The position numbers and the translations under genes were made by a program. This document shows positions 44,111 to 53,708 of a stretch of 64,000 bases of DNA, piece after piece; the stretch's first letter is position 1; the number at the start of each line of letters is the position of its first letter. The stretch spans positions 1 to 64,000 of the forward strand of contig CAITKP010000063.1 of assembly GCA_903892995.1 (NCBI GenBank), given 5' to 3'. Below the pieces are notes generated by a model. It was given only the letters and a program-made list of their open reading frames with translations, searched no databases and was not told where the DNA came from. The stretch is from an uncultured Campylobacterales bacterium. GTDB taxonomy: Bacteria; Campylobacterota; Campylobacteria; Campylobacterales; Sulfurimonadaceae.

Positions 44111-44599
44111 TTAGTCCTTGAACTTTTGCTTACTGCAAGTTCCTTTCTTCGCCATGTCCAGCTGGGAAATCGATTTTTTCGCTTCAGCTTCCTCTATTAA
44201 CTCTAAATTAGCACCATTAATGAGAACGCCTATCTTGATATATTGTCTAATAAAGTAATTTTTCCCACTCTCTGTTTTTATAAAGAGATTGTTAGGTGAA
44301 AACTCTGACTCAGTCGAAATTGTATGCCACGTATCTCCTTTTATATCTTCATAAAAGAAAATATGAGGTGCAGACTCACCAATACATTTATCATCAACCC
44401 ATATATCTTTCTTTAAACCGAGTCCTGACATTGAATCTCTATAAATATACAAACCTGCATTTCCTCTGGAAGGCAAGTTGAAAGACTTGGCTTTTATAGA
44501 AATTTCTTTACTTTCCATCGGAATAGTGGTACATCCATTAAGCAACAAAAGACCAACTATGGATAAGCCTAATTGTGTGTTCATTGATAATAATTTCAT
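44111..44599 (-). CDS. DUF2846-like lipoprotein
   Basis: Lipobox LLLNGC; GNAGLYIYRDS. Confidence 0.7.
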   Translation of the reverse strand: MKLLSMNTQLGLSIVGLLLLNGCTTIPMESKEISIKAKSFNLPSRGNAGLYIYRDSMSGLGLKKDIWVDDKCIGESAPHIFFYEDIKGDTWHTISTESEFSPNNLFIKTESGKNYFIRQYIKIGVLINGANLELIEEAEAKKSISQLDMAKKGTCSKQKFKD

Positions 44600-44602
44600 T
44601 TT

Positions 44603-44950
44603 CTACTTTTTAGGATATGCTGTAGCCGTAATAGTGGTTGTATATACAGTACCAACAAGGGCATATGTCCAAGATTCCTCAATTTTAATATCGGTAATAT
44701 AATCATCATGAGCTTGTGCCAATAATTGATTGTAGGCTCTTACATGGCGAGTATTGATATCGATAGGAATAAATAAAAGTAATTGAAATCCACTTTCTGA
44801 AGCGGTAATTGTTCGTCCTTTATCTTTTACATCGGCGTAATTTTTTGGATCAATACTCTTGAATGAGATAGGCTTACCTGCACATCCAATGAACCAAACA
44901 GCAAAAATTGCAACTAGCGCAATACTCAAAAGTTTTTTAAAAAAATTCAT
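44603..44950 (-). CDS. Lipoprotein, paralogue of the next gene
   Basis: WFIGCAG lipobox; FIPIDINTRHVRAYNQLL. Confidence 0.65.
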   Translation of the reverse strand: MNFFKKLLSIALVAIFAVWFIGCAGKPISFKSIDPKNYADVKDKGRTITASESGFQLLLFIPIDINTRHVRAYNQLLAQAHDDYITDIKIEESWTYALVGTVYTTTITATAYPKK

Positions 44951-45303
44951 TCTTTTATCTCCTTAATTGCTTCACCTGTGATTGTAACTGTTCTTCCTGT
45001 GCCAAGGACCCACCAAAACCAATCTTCTTGATAGGTAACATTCACAAGTCCTGTTGCATCAGGAACACTCTTTACTGCGTTTTGATACGCTCTCTCACTT
45101 CTTGAATTCAGTCCTATTGGAACAAAGTAATAGGCTGTACCAAGCAAGCCAAGTGAACCAGTCCCTTCGCCTTTTGTTTGACCAAGTGTCTGATATTTTG
45201 TAGGTGGTGTTTGTTCGATCTTTACTTGATGAGATGAACATCCAGAGAGTAAAAAAAGAGCTATTGCAGGAACAATAATCTGTGATCGTAGCATTGGTTT
45301 CAT
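44947..45303 (-). CDS. Lipoprotein (TRL-like), paralogue of the preceding
   Basis: LFLLSGCSS lipobox; FVPIGLNSRSERAYQNAV. Confidence 0.65.
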   Translation of the reverse strand: MKPMLRSQIIVPAIALFLLSGCSSHQVKIEQTPPTKYQTLGQTKGEGTGSLGLLGTAYYFVPIGLNSRSERAYQNAVKSVPDATGLVNVTYQEDWFWWVLGTGRTVTITGEAIKEIKE

Positions 45304-45449
45304 ACCGAGTCTCCTTAATATTTTAAACTTTAGAATCCATTTCAGGGAACGCATTTTTTAATATATGCTAAATCTAACTTTTTTCTATCATATTTAGCTT
45401 TTGACACTATATATATGGTTGCATTAAAATCATCTGAATTCATATAATC

Positions 45450-45469
45450 CAACACTATATAAGGTGTTG
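45450..45469. promoter_or_regulatory. Operator-like inverted repeat upstream of the XRE regulator
   Basis: CAACAC-TATATAAG-GTGTTG ending 7 nt before the ATG. Confidence 0.5.
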
Positions 45470-45476
45470 AAATAGC

Positions 45477-45764
45477 ATGTATGAACAATTGGATATCGAA
45501 GCGAATGAGCTCTTAGACTTAATCTCATCCAATGTTGTTAAATTTAGAAAAGCTAAAGGGTATAGTCAACTCAAATTAGCAACAGAGATGGGTTATAGCA
45601 GCGCATCCTATTTTGGGTGTATAGAAATTAGAAAAAATGGTCAGCATTTCAACATTGTTCAGCTTTATAAAATCAGTAAGATACTCGACATCCCAATATA
45701 TAAGTTTTTTGAACCAGTTGATCAATCCACGAAACAAAGTACAGAATTAGCTAGCTTAAGTTGA
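45477..45764 (+). CDS. XRE-family HTH transcriptional regulator
   Basis: RKAKGYSQLKLATEMGYSSASYFGCIEIRKNGQ. Confidence 0.85.
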   Translation: MYEQLDIEANELLDLISSNVVKFRKAKGYSQLKLATEMGYSSASYFGCIEIRKNGQHFNIVQLYKISKILDIPIYKFFEPVDQSTKQSTELASLS

Positions 45765-45908
45765 GCAATGACACATAAAGGTCACATATATTTTTTTGTA
45801 CCTTGTGTTAAAAAAGCAGTTTTAATCAATAGTTAGGTAAAATGCTTAGCCTTGAATATGTAGGTACTTAGTGACTTTGAAAGTGATTTACTACATGGTA
45901 AAATTTTT

Positions 45909-45984
45909 CTCTCCATCGCTTAACAGGATAAAGCAGTCCCCTCCTAAGGGATAGCTCCAGGTTCGATTCCTGGTGGGGAGACCA
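45909..45984 (+). tRNA. tRNA-Arg(CCU)
   Basis: CTCTCCA/TGGGGAG acceptor, loop CTCCTAA, encoded CCA. Confidence 0.93.
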
Positions 45985-45993
45985 GCTATTATT

Positions 45994-46335
45994 CTATATG
46001 GTTTTTAGTAACTTCTCAATATCATTTTTAAGCGGTAGTAGTTTTGTATTTATGATATCCCATATCTCATCAGCATCTATACCAAAATAATCATGAGCGA
46101 TAATATTTCTAAAGTCTTTGACTTTTTGCCATGGTATTTCATTATGAGTTGCTTTAAACTTTTCATCAAGTCTTGAAATAATTTCGCCAATTACTACAAA
46201 CTGCATCATGGATGCATCAAAACTTTTTTGATCGTGGTAGAAGTCATTAGCATCTGTAAACTCTTTTGAATACAATTCAATCTTCTCGATAGATTCAATA
46301 AGTGCTTTGAGATTAAAGCTAATATTATGAGACAT
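45994..46335 (-). CDS. hepT: HepT-like HEPN toxin (DUF86)
   Basis: DFRNIIAHDYFGID (RX4HXY). Confidence 0.88.
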   Translation of the reverse strand: MSHNISFNLKALIESIEKIELYSKEFTDANDFYHDQKSFDASMMQFVVIGEIISRLDEKFKATHNEIPWQKVKDFRNIIAHDYFGIDADEIWDIINTKLLPLKNDIEKLLKTI

Positions 46336-46627
46336 ATAATGTATCTTTTAAAATCTGTTCTTTTGCGTAAGGCTTGAGATATTTTTCACGAGCGATATCT
46401 ACACTGCGTTCAAATGATGTAGATAAAAATTGTCGAAGTGCATTTTTAAGTTCATAAACGTTTTGAGTGTTCTCTTCAAGTTCAATAACAAGATCGACGT
46501 CACTGTTTTCATTTTGTTCATTACGTGCAAATGAGCCAAAAAGACCTATCTTGCTGACATGGTACTGTTGTGACAATAGTGATCGATTTTCTTGTAAGAA
46601 ATTTAATATTTCATCCCGCGTCTTCAT
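46325..46627 (-). CDS. mntA: MntA-like nucleotidyltransferase antitoxin
   Basis: IGLFGSFARNEQNENSDVDLVIEL (GSF-X10-DVD). Confidence 0.88.
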   Translation of the reverse strand: MKTRDEILNFLQENRSLLSQQYHVSKIGLFGSFARNEQNENSDVDLVIELEENTQNVYELKNALRQFLSTSFERSVDIAREKYLKPYAKEQILKDTLYVS

Positions 46628-46643
46628 GAGGAGAATTGTATCA

Positions 46644-46679
46644 TATTCACTAAATTATAAAATACATTATTAGTGAATA
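46644..46679. promoter_or_regulatory. Inverted repeat upstream of mntA-hepT
   Basis: TATTCACTAA (46644-46653)/TTAGTGAATA (46670-46679). Confidence 0.55.
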
Positions 46680-46779
46680 AACAAATATTTGCATATGATA
46701 GCTCCAGGTTCGATTCCTGGTGGGGAGACCATTTTTTAGGTACTCACCACAAGATGTTATGTTTTAAAACGAGCTGTTT

Positions 46780-48132
46780 TTAGGCATGAAACATATCTGC
46801 GTATAAACGTTTTGCCCATGCGTCAAGCAGCTTACCATTTTCAAGACCTACTTTGCCTTTCCACTGCTCAGACATCTCAACATTTGTGAATCCTGCAAGT
46901 GTTTTGCCTTCAAATTTATATTGCGCTCTGATTGAAATTGCACGTTCAGGTTTTGCGGATACTGATGAATAGCACACAGTCAGTGGAGATACCCAAGGAA
47001 TGTCATTTCCATCTTTTATTCTTTGTGCTATCAATTGACCAAGATAGCGCCCCTCAGTATTGGAAGTATTTCCAGATTTAGAGTAACCCATAGGACGAGC
47101 ATCACCTGAGACAAAGATATTTTTGTTTTCTACCCCGATTGCTTCATAGGTAAATGGGTCGATATTTCCCTCCATTTTGTTAAATGCAGTATCTTGTGCT
47201 ACACCACAAACTTCAAGAAGTTTTCCACCACGGACATGCGGATAAAATGCTCCATCAGCAAATGTATAACTCTCTTCCATTTCGCCAATAACAACTGTTT
47301 TTTTATCGAGATCGATACTTATGATTTTGGCATTTGGTACATATTGGATGTAATCTTTGTACATCTCGTTAAAGGCTGATTGGAATCCCTCTTTTTTGAT
47401 GGTGATCTCTGCATTCTCATCGAGTAGAAGCACTTTTCCTTTTATTTTGTGTTTTTTGAAATAATCAGCAATGAGACAAGCTCTTTCATAAGGAGCAGGA
47501 AGACATCTGTAGTTGCCACCTGGTACTGTGAGGATGAAGTTTCCACCTTTGAAGTTTTGTACCTTGTTTTTGAGTGTCATATGTTCACTGCCTGGAATAA
47601 ACGCAGCTGGATATTCCGTACGCAATCTTTGCTCTGTCACAAGATCGATTCCCCACGGAGCATAATCATACTCTATTCCAGGAGCAAGCACTAAGTAATC
47701 ATATTTAATGTCCCCATTGCTAGTTTTGAGAATTTTATTTGTTTTATCTACGCCTACTGCTGTTGCATTGAAAAAATTATATTGATTTTCACGAGCGGCT
47801 TGTAGATAGTCATGCGTTAAAAACTCCAAATCAACTTCGCCTACTACATAAAGGTTACTAACAGGACATGAAATAAACTCAGATCTTCGCTCAACTAAAA
47901 CGACATCAGCATTTGGAGCAAACTTTTTTGTGTATTTAGCAACAGCTAAACCTGACCAACCGCCACCTACAACAACGACTCTTGGGCCTGTTGCTTCTGG
48001 AAGTGGAGCTGGTGAGCCAACACCAACGGCTAAAACAGTTGTTTCTTTTGACTCTGATGCACTCACACTCGCAGCAAAAGTTGCAGCAACGGCACTTACT
48101 AAACTATATTTAAGTATGTCTCGACGGTTCAT
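46780..48132 (-). CDS. FCSD-type flavoprotein (sulfide dehydrogenase flavoprotein subunit), Tat signal
   Basis: MNRRDILKYS Tat motif; VVVGGGWSGLAVAKY; NYRCLPAPYERACLIADYFK. Confidence 0.85.
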   Translation of the reverse strand: MNRRDILKYSLVSAVAATFAASVSASESKETTVLAVGVGSPAPLPEATGPRVVVVGGGWSGLAVAKYTKKFAPNADVVLVERRSEFISCPVSNLYVVGEVDLEFLTHDYLQAARENQYNFFNATAVGVDKTNKILKTSNGDIKYDYLVLAPGIEYDYAPWGIDLVTEQRLRTEYPAAFIPGSEHMTLKNKVQNFKGGNFILTVPGGNYRCLPAPYERACLIADYFKKHKIKGKVLLLDENAEITIKKEGFQSAFNEMYKDYIQYVPNAKIISIDLDKKTVVIGEMEESYTFADGAFYPHVRGGKLLEVCGVAQDTAFNKMEGNIDPFTYEAIGVENKNIFVSGDARPMGYSKSGNTSNTEGRYLGQLIAQRIKDGNDIPWVSPLTVCYSSVSAKPERAISIRAQYKFEGKTLAGFTNVEMSEQWKGKVGLENGKLLDAWAKRLYADMFHA

Positions 48133-48325
48133 AGTAACTCCTGATTTTTTATAAATTTTTAAAATATTACTCGACAATCTTATAACTATTACAATTAAAT
48201 GAAAGTTAGAAAATTTATCTACTCTAGGCTATCTTACAGGCAGAGAAGCATAAAGAGACTGCAATATGCTCATGAACAAAATTATCTTACATGTAATAGG
48301 ATAAATAGAAAAAATTTGCTAAAAT

Positions 48326-50047
48326 TTGTTGAATAATATTTACAAAGAAACTAAATACTTGGAGGAAAGAGTGGAACTTATGAACCATATGACTATAAAA
48401 AGTCGATTACTGCTTTTAGCAGCTATTACCGGGTTGGGTGTTATTTTTATTGTGTTTATTGGATGGCGAGGTATAGAAACCATAGCTAAAGAAAATAATG
48501 AGCTTGGCGTTGTTCGTGTACCATCGCTAGAAGGTTTGATGGAGATGCGTCTTGGTTACAATGAAGTACTCATCCAGCAATATCGGGCAAGAGGATTTAT
48601 TGGTGATCCAGATCGTGCAAAAAAATGGGCTGATTGTGTTGAAAAAACAGATAAAGGTTGGGAGAGATATAAAAAAGGATATGATCTTTATGCTTCGCTA
48701 CCTCAAACTCCAGAAGAAGCCACTGAGTGGAAGCTTTATGAAAAATCCATGGCACAGTGGAAAGATATCAGTGATAAATATGAACATGATATAGTTGGAC
48801 CTTTGGCAAAACAGACCAAACAGATGAGTGATACTGTTATATATGATGAGATGACAAAGTTTACAGAAGGAAGTCGTAAGATTCGACGCGAGATGATAGA
48901 TCATATGAGCGTGATTTCTAAGATCAATGTAGATGTCGCAGATGCTTCTGTAAAAGAGGGACAAAAAAGCGCATCGACTGCAAAAACATTGATGCTGGCA
49001 CTGGGCATTGTTATATTTGTTATGGTTGTGACCTTAGCACTTGTGATTATGAACAGTATCGTTAAATCATTAAATATGATGAGTACTACTATGGAATATA
49101 TTGCTCAAAAACGTGATTTTACAGTTGATGTAGAAGCTAAAGGGGAAAATGAGATCGCTGATACATTAAGAAGGTTTAATATCCTCATTCAAGCTGTGAG
49201 AGAGGCATTTAGTATGGCTAAGAGCGCTTCTCATGAAAATATGTCAGTGGCTGCTGAGCTCAGCTCAACTTCACTTGCTATTGGAAAACGTGCAGAACAT
49301 GAGGCTCAAGTTGTCAGCAGTACGACAAATGAAGCGCAGATCATGTCAAGAGGTATTAATGAGTCTTTGGCAGATGTTGAAGTTACAAAAAAAGAGATTT
49401 TAGAAGCAAAACAAAGTTTAGATCTTGCAAGAAAACAGCTCAACACGATGACAGAGCAACTAAATCATACAGTTGAAGTAGAAGCAGAGATCAATCAGCG
49501 TCTTAACACGCTTAGCCATGATGCAGATCAAGTAAAAATAGTTTTGACAGTGATTGGAGATATTGCTGAGCAAACAAATCTTTTAGCATTAAATGCGGCC
49601 ATAGAAGCAGCGCGCGCTGGTGAGCATGGACGCGGTTTTGCCGTTGTTGCTGATGAGGTAAGAAAACTCGCAGAACGTACTCAAAAAAGTCTTCTTGAGA
49701 GTAACGCGACGATTAATATTATCGTTCAAGGGATCAATGATATTACTGATCAAATGAATGCAAATGCACAAAATATCGAGGCTTTAAGCGAGTCATCCGA
49801 GGAAGTGAATCTTCAGATGAACACTACTGTAAGCATTGTCGATAAAACTGCGATTACTGTTGATTCACTTGCAAAAGTTTCTATGGAATCTACAAAGAAA
49901 ACAGAATCTATCATCACTCAAATCGATTCGATCAATACACTTTCATCTTCAAATGCACGTAGTGTAGAAGAGATAGCATCTGCTGCTGAACATCTTCATG
50001 CAATGACTGAAAAGCTCAGTACACAGCTTGGAACATTTCGCACTTAA
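48326..50047 (+). CDS. Methyl-accepting chemotaxis protein (start uncertain)
   Basis: TM, four-helix-bundle-like sensor, hairpin [29 protein letters not shown]. Confidence 0.93.
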   Translation: MLNNIYKETKYLEERVELMNHMTIKSRLLLLAAITGLGVIFIVFIGWRGIETIAKENNELGVVRVPSLEGLMEMRLGYNEVLIQQYRARGFIGDPDRAKKWADCVEKTDKGWERYKKGYDLYASLPQTPEEATEWKLYEKSMAQWKDISDKYEHDIVGPLAKQTKQMSDTVIYDEMTKFTEGSRKIRREMIDHMSVISKINVDVADASVKEGQKSASTAKTLMLALGIVIFVMVVTLALVIMNSIVKSLNMMSTTMEYIAQKRDFTVDVEAKGENEIADTLRRFNILIQAVREAFSMAKSASHENMSVAAELSSTSLAIGKRAEHEAQVVSSTTNEAQIMSRGINESLADVEVTKKEILEAKQSLDLARKQLNTMTEQLNHTVEVEAEINQRLNTLSHDADQVKIVLTVIGDIAEQTNLLALNAAIEAARAGEHGRGFAVVADEVRKLAERTQKSLLESNATINIIVQGINDITDQMNANAQNIEALSESSEEVNLQMNTTVSIVDKTAITVDSLAKVSMESTKKTESIITQIDSINTLSSSNARSVEEIASAAEHLHAMTEKLSTQLGTFRT

Positions 50048-50058
50048 ACTTAAATCTA

Positions 50059-50082
50059 CGCATTATCCTCTTGGATAGTGCG
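50059..50082. terminator. Hairpin between convergent MCP and cheR
   Basis: CGCATTATCC-TCTT-GGATAGTGCG. Confidence 0.7.
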
Positions 50083-50084
50083 AG

Positions 50085-50873
50085 TTAAAAAAGGTCTGCA
50101 TGACCAAAAAATATCTCTCTTGTTGGTTCCTTTAGCATACTTTGTAAAATATTTTTAGCCTTGGATTTTGTTTCTTTATCAAAATATATCAGCATATTTC
50201 TAGAAAATATAAAATCAAACTTTCCAAGATTTAAAAACTCCGCATCAAAAATATTGATCTTTTTAAACTCAGTAGAGTTTTTTGCCTCCGCTTTGAGGAT
50301 ATAGGAGGATTCCTCTTTATAAAAATATTTTTCTCTTAACTCTTGAGAAAGGTTTTGAACATTTCTTTCATTATAAACAGCATTTTTAGCTTTTTCTATA
50401 ACCTGTCCATTGATATCTATACCTAAAATAGAGAATTTTTGAGCCGAAATATTGGCTTCTAAAAAGGCTATAACAATAGAGTAAACCTCTTCACCGCTCG
50501 CACAAGGAGCACATAAAATATGAACGGGAGTCTGTACGGTTTTGATATCTTCTACAAGTTTTTCTAATTGTTTATATTCTCGATTGAAATATGTTTCATT
50601 TACTGTGAGATAATCGATGAGCTCTTGTGTTGTGAGTTTATCTTTAACAATAAACTGAAGACACTCATTGAAATTTTTGTATCCTCTTTTCATGCAAAAA
50701 GCGCTCATTTTATTTTTTAAAATAGTAAGTTGCTTATCGAAATTGACACCTGTTTGCTCTTTAAAATAGCTTGCGATAGGTGTGACATCATCAAAAGAGT
50801 AGGATTCAAGTGTTGGTTGTATCTCACACTCTTCGCTCTCTTGGACTTTTTTCTTTTTAAAAAAATTAAACAT
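50085..50873 (-). CDS. cheR: CheR-type chemotaxis methyltransferase
   Basis: FNREYKQLEKL; CAPCASGEEVYSI; FIFSRNMLIYFD. Confidence 0.9.
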   Translation of the reverse strand: MFNFFKKKKVQESEECEIQPTLESYSFDDVTPIASYFKEQTGVNFDKQLTILKNKMSAFCMKRGYKNFNECLQFIVKDKLTTQELIDYLTVNETYFNREYKQLEKLVEDIKTVQTPVHILCAPCASGEEVYSIVIAFLEANISAQKFSILGIDINGQVIEKAKNAVYNERNVQNLSQELREKYFYKEESSYILKAEAKNSTEFKKINIFDAEFLNLGKFDFIFSRNMLIYFDKETKSKAKNILQSMLKEPTREIFFGHADLF

Positions 50874-51438
50874 ATTCTGCTCCAAACTCTTTAATGGCAA
50901 CGATGATTTCATCGAGCGAGAGCACGTTTATATTTTCAACTACCTCTTTCGCTCGCATAGGCATACCATAAACGATAGCACTCTCTTGTGATTCAGCAAT
51001 GAGAGAGCTTGCACACTTAGAGAGATCTAGCATTCCGCTTGAACCATCATCACCGATCCCAGTTAAAATAATAGCCATAATTTTATAACCCCCGCATAGG
51101 ACAACGCCAGAGGAAAAAAGTTCACTGATATCTGGATTGTATTGGGAGTATTCATCCTCTTGGGCGCACAGAGTTATGGTCTCGTCGATCATCTTAAATT
51201 TACAATTTTTTTCACACACATAGATGGTTTTGTTTTTTAAATAACTTGTATCCTCTACTAAAGTGACAGTGAGTTTAGAAATCTCATTTAAACTTGCTGC
51301 AAAGCTTTTAAGATACTCTGCGCCCATGTGCTGCGCTATGACTATTGTGGCATTAAAAGTGGATGGCAGAGATGAGACTATTTTTTGAAGATGGCCAGGC
51401 CCTCCAGTTGAGGAACCAATAAGTATAATATTTTGCAA
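50866..51438 (-). CDS. cheB: CheB-type methylesterase without receiver domain
   Basis: IGSSTGGPGHLQKI; IAQHMGAEYLKS; GIGDDGSSGM; 190 aa only. Confidence 0.9.
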   Translation of the reverse strand: MQNIILIGSSTGGPGHLQKIVSSLPSTFNATIVIAQHMGAEYLKSFAASLNEISKLTVTLVEDTSYLKNKTIYVCEKNCKFKMIDETITLCAQEDEYSQYNPDISELFSSGVVLCGGYKIMAIILTGIGDDGSSGMLDLSKCASSLIAESQESAIVYGMPMRAKEVVENINVLSLDEIIVAIKEFGAEYV

Positions 51439-51544
51439 AATAGAGTTCCACGTTTAGATTTTTTAAGAGTAACAATATTTTATCCTATATATTGCGCTTA
51501 GAGAATTTATTTGTTAAAATTCTAAAAAATCAAAGGAGTACCTT

Positions 51545-51676
51545 ATGTCAGATGATTATGATTACGATGATTCAGAATATGATTATGATGAAGAAAATGA
51601 AAGCGAAGATTATGATGACTACACTGCAATTGAGGATGAAGATTCGCAAGGTTTAGATGAAGATGATGAATACTAA
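51545..51676 (+). CDS. 43-aa hyperacidic Asp/Glu/Tyr-rich microprotein
   Basis: AAAGGAG SD; MSDDYDYDDSEYDYDEENESEDYDDYTAIEDEDSQGLDEDDEY; below the ORF track size cut-off. Confidence 0.7.
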   Translation: MSDDYDYDDSEYDYDEENESEDYDDYTAIEDEDSQGLDEDDEY

Positions 51677-51706
51677 AACTTTGAGTCTCTAATCTCTTTT
51701 TTTTAA

Positions 51707-51733
51707 ATGAAACCCAGTGTCTATGGGTTTCAT
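51707..51733. terminator. Perfect hairpin after the microprotein ORF
   Basis: ATGAAACCCA-GTGTCTA-TGGGTTTCAT. Confidence 0.65.
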
Positions 51734-51858
51734 CCTCCCCCAACTTTAATTCAATTTTTTCTTTACATGTAAGCTTTAAAAGCAATTTATATTTATTCTT
51801 TTCTATAACTGGAATATAATGTGGTACAATTAACAGAATATGTTGAAAAGGGAAATAA

Positions 51859-52242
51859 ATGAATGAGTATGTGTTAAAAAGCGATGACTTTCTAGTTTCA
51901 CAAACTGATGAGAAAGGTATTATCCTTTTTGCAAATGATGATTTTTGTAAAATAGCTGGATATACGCTAGAAGAGTTGGTTGGAAAACCTCATAATATTG
52001 TAAGACATCCAGATATGCCTCACGCTGCTTTTAAAGATCTTTGGGAAACTGTTAAACAAGATAAAATTTGGAATGGGTATGTTAAAAATAGTACAAAAGA
52101 TGGCGGGTATTACTGGGTATATGCTACAGTTTATCCAATGTATGACAAAGTGCGACAAGCAAAGACATACATATCATGCAGAAGAAAGCCTTCAAAATCA
52201 GAGATAGAAGAAGCCAAAAATCTGTATAAAAATTTAAAATAG
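51859..52242 (+). CDS. PAS-domain protein (Aer/CetB-like)
   Basis: TDEKGIILFANDDFCKIAGYTLEELVGKPHNIVRHPDMP. Confidence 0.9.
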   Translation: MNEYVLKSDDFLVSQTDEKGIILFANDDFCKIAGYTLEELVGKPHNIVRHPDMPHAAFKDLWETVKQDKIWNGYVKNSTKDGGYYWVYATVYPMYDKVRQAKTYISCRRKPSKSEIEEAKNLYKNLK

Positions 52243-52253
52243 GGTATGAGTAG

Positions 52254-53369
52254 ATGAATAGATTACAAAAAAACATAGTATTAGTTGGCGTTTTTGGAGT
52301 TTTACTTTTTTCATTTTTATTTACAGAGTCTTTCTTTGTGCTTGTGAGCTTAGCTGTTGTTGCATTTGTTGTGGCAATGGTACTTCAAAATTTGGACTCT
52401 TCTTCATCAAATACTGATAATATTGAGTTACTCAAAAAAATAGATGAGATGATAGATTTTGAAAGAAACAACATAAGTCTTAACGAAAATACAAACGATT
52501 TAGTAGAAAAAGAGTTGAATATACTGTTAAAAAAATATTCTAAAACTATTTTAGATGACACAAAAGTAGCTGGAGAGATGGTTCTTTTGGCAGATAAAGT
52601 TGCAAAAGGGCACTACTCTTGCAGAATTAGTTCAGATACAAAAACTCCATATGTACATGTTCTAAAAAATAGTATGAATAATATGATTGACTCTTCAGAA
52701 AAAAATCTTGACAACGCTATAACGACGCTCAAAAATTTTTCCAATGGCAATTTTAACTCTCGAAGCAGTGTACATGTAGAAGCAAAAATGGCTGAACTTT
52801 TAAACAATATTAACGCGTTGGGTCAATCTCTTCAAAATATGGAGCAAGAGAACAAAGACTCAAACCAACATATCATGGAATCCGCAGGTGCGCTAAATGA
52901 TACTATTGAGACTATCACAAATACAACTATTGTAGATTTTAAAAATATGATCAACAACATAGTTGAGCGTATCCATTTTGTTTCTCAAAAAGAGAATGAG
53001 ATGGTTGCAAATCTCCAAACGCTTGTAACGCATGCAAATGAAACGAAAGCGATACTACAAACGATCGGAGATATCGCAGATCAAACAAATCTTTTGGCAT
53101 TAAATGCGGCCATAGAAGCAGCGCGCGCAGGTGAGCATGGACGCGGATTTGCCGTTGTTGCAGATGAGGTTAGAAAACTCGCAGAACGTACTCAAAAAAG
53201 TCTTGCAGAGACTTCAGCAACCACAAATGTACTGATTCAGTCGATCTCTGACACTTCAGAGAGTCTCAACAAAAATGCAGATGATGTCAATGAAATCTCT
53301 GATGAAGTGGGTGAAGTAAGTTATAAAATGGATGAGATTATTGTAACTTTAAAAAATCTTACGAAATAA
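52254..53369 (+). CDS. Methyl-accepting chemotaxis protein without periplasmic sensor (CetA-like)
   Basis: N-terminal TM hairpin; [29 protein letters not shown]. Confidence 0.9.
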   Translation: MNRLQKNIVLVGVFGVLLFSFLFTESFFVLVSLAVVAFVVAMVLQNLDSSSSNTDNIELLKKIDEMIDFERNNISLNENTNDLVEKELNILLKKYSKTILDDTKVAGEMVLLADKVAKGHYSCRISSDTKTPYVHVLKNSMNNMIDSSEKNLDNAITTLKNFSNGNFNSRSSVHVEAKMAELLNNINALGQSLQNMEQENKDSNQHIMESAGALNDTIETITNTTIVDFKNMINNIVERIHFVSQKENEMVANLQTLVTHANETKAILQTIGDIADQTNLLALNAAIEAARAGEHGRGFAVVADEVRKLAERTQKSLAETSATTNVLIQSISDTSESLNKNADDVNEISDEVGEVSYKMDEIIVTLKNLTK

Positions 53370-53708
53370 ACTCTTACATGTAAGCATCTTCTTAATATTT
53401 AAAAAGTGCTTTACATGTAAACCCCTTCATTATATTTTTTTCCCACTAAAACAGCTCAACTCTTATCACATTACTATCACAAACAAAGATGAATTCATAA
53501 AAGCATAAAATTTCTTTTTCTGTTTGAAATGTGATAAATTTAAAATAGATCCCCCTGTTTTAGGGAATTAATGAGAATAAAATGTGATATTTAATGCTAG
53601 CTTATAGTTAGTATAATATTAATATTTATAATATTTAAAAACAATTAAGCTTGGTACGGTTAAACTTTTCGAGATTAAAAAATCTTATACTTAATGAAGG
53701 AGTCAATG

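Larger units (their letters stand above)
45950..46731. mobile_element. Mini-island carrying HepT/MntA in tRNA-Arg(CCU), bounded by 35-bp direct repeats
   Basis: GATAGCTCCAGGTTCGATTCCTGGTGGGGAGACCA at 45950-45984 and 46697-46731; terminator-like ATTTTTTAGG follows only copy 2. Confidence 0.85.

Noticed and set aside
46697-46731. Second tRNA-Arg-like sequence after mntA
   Set aside because: Only the 3' 35 nt are present (no acceptor 5' strand, D arm or anticodon), so it is a duplicated attachment-site fragment and not a tRNA gene.
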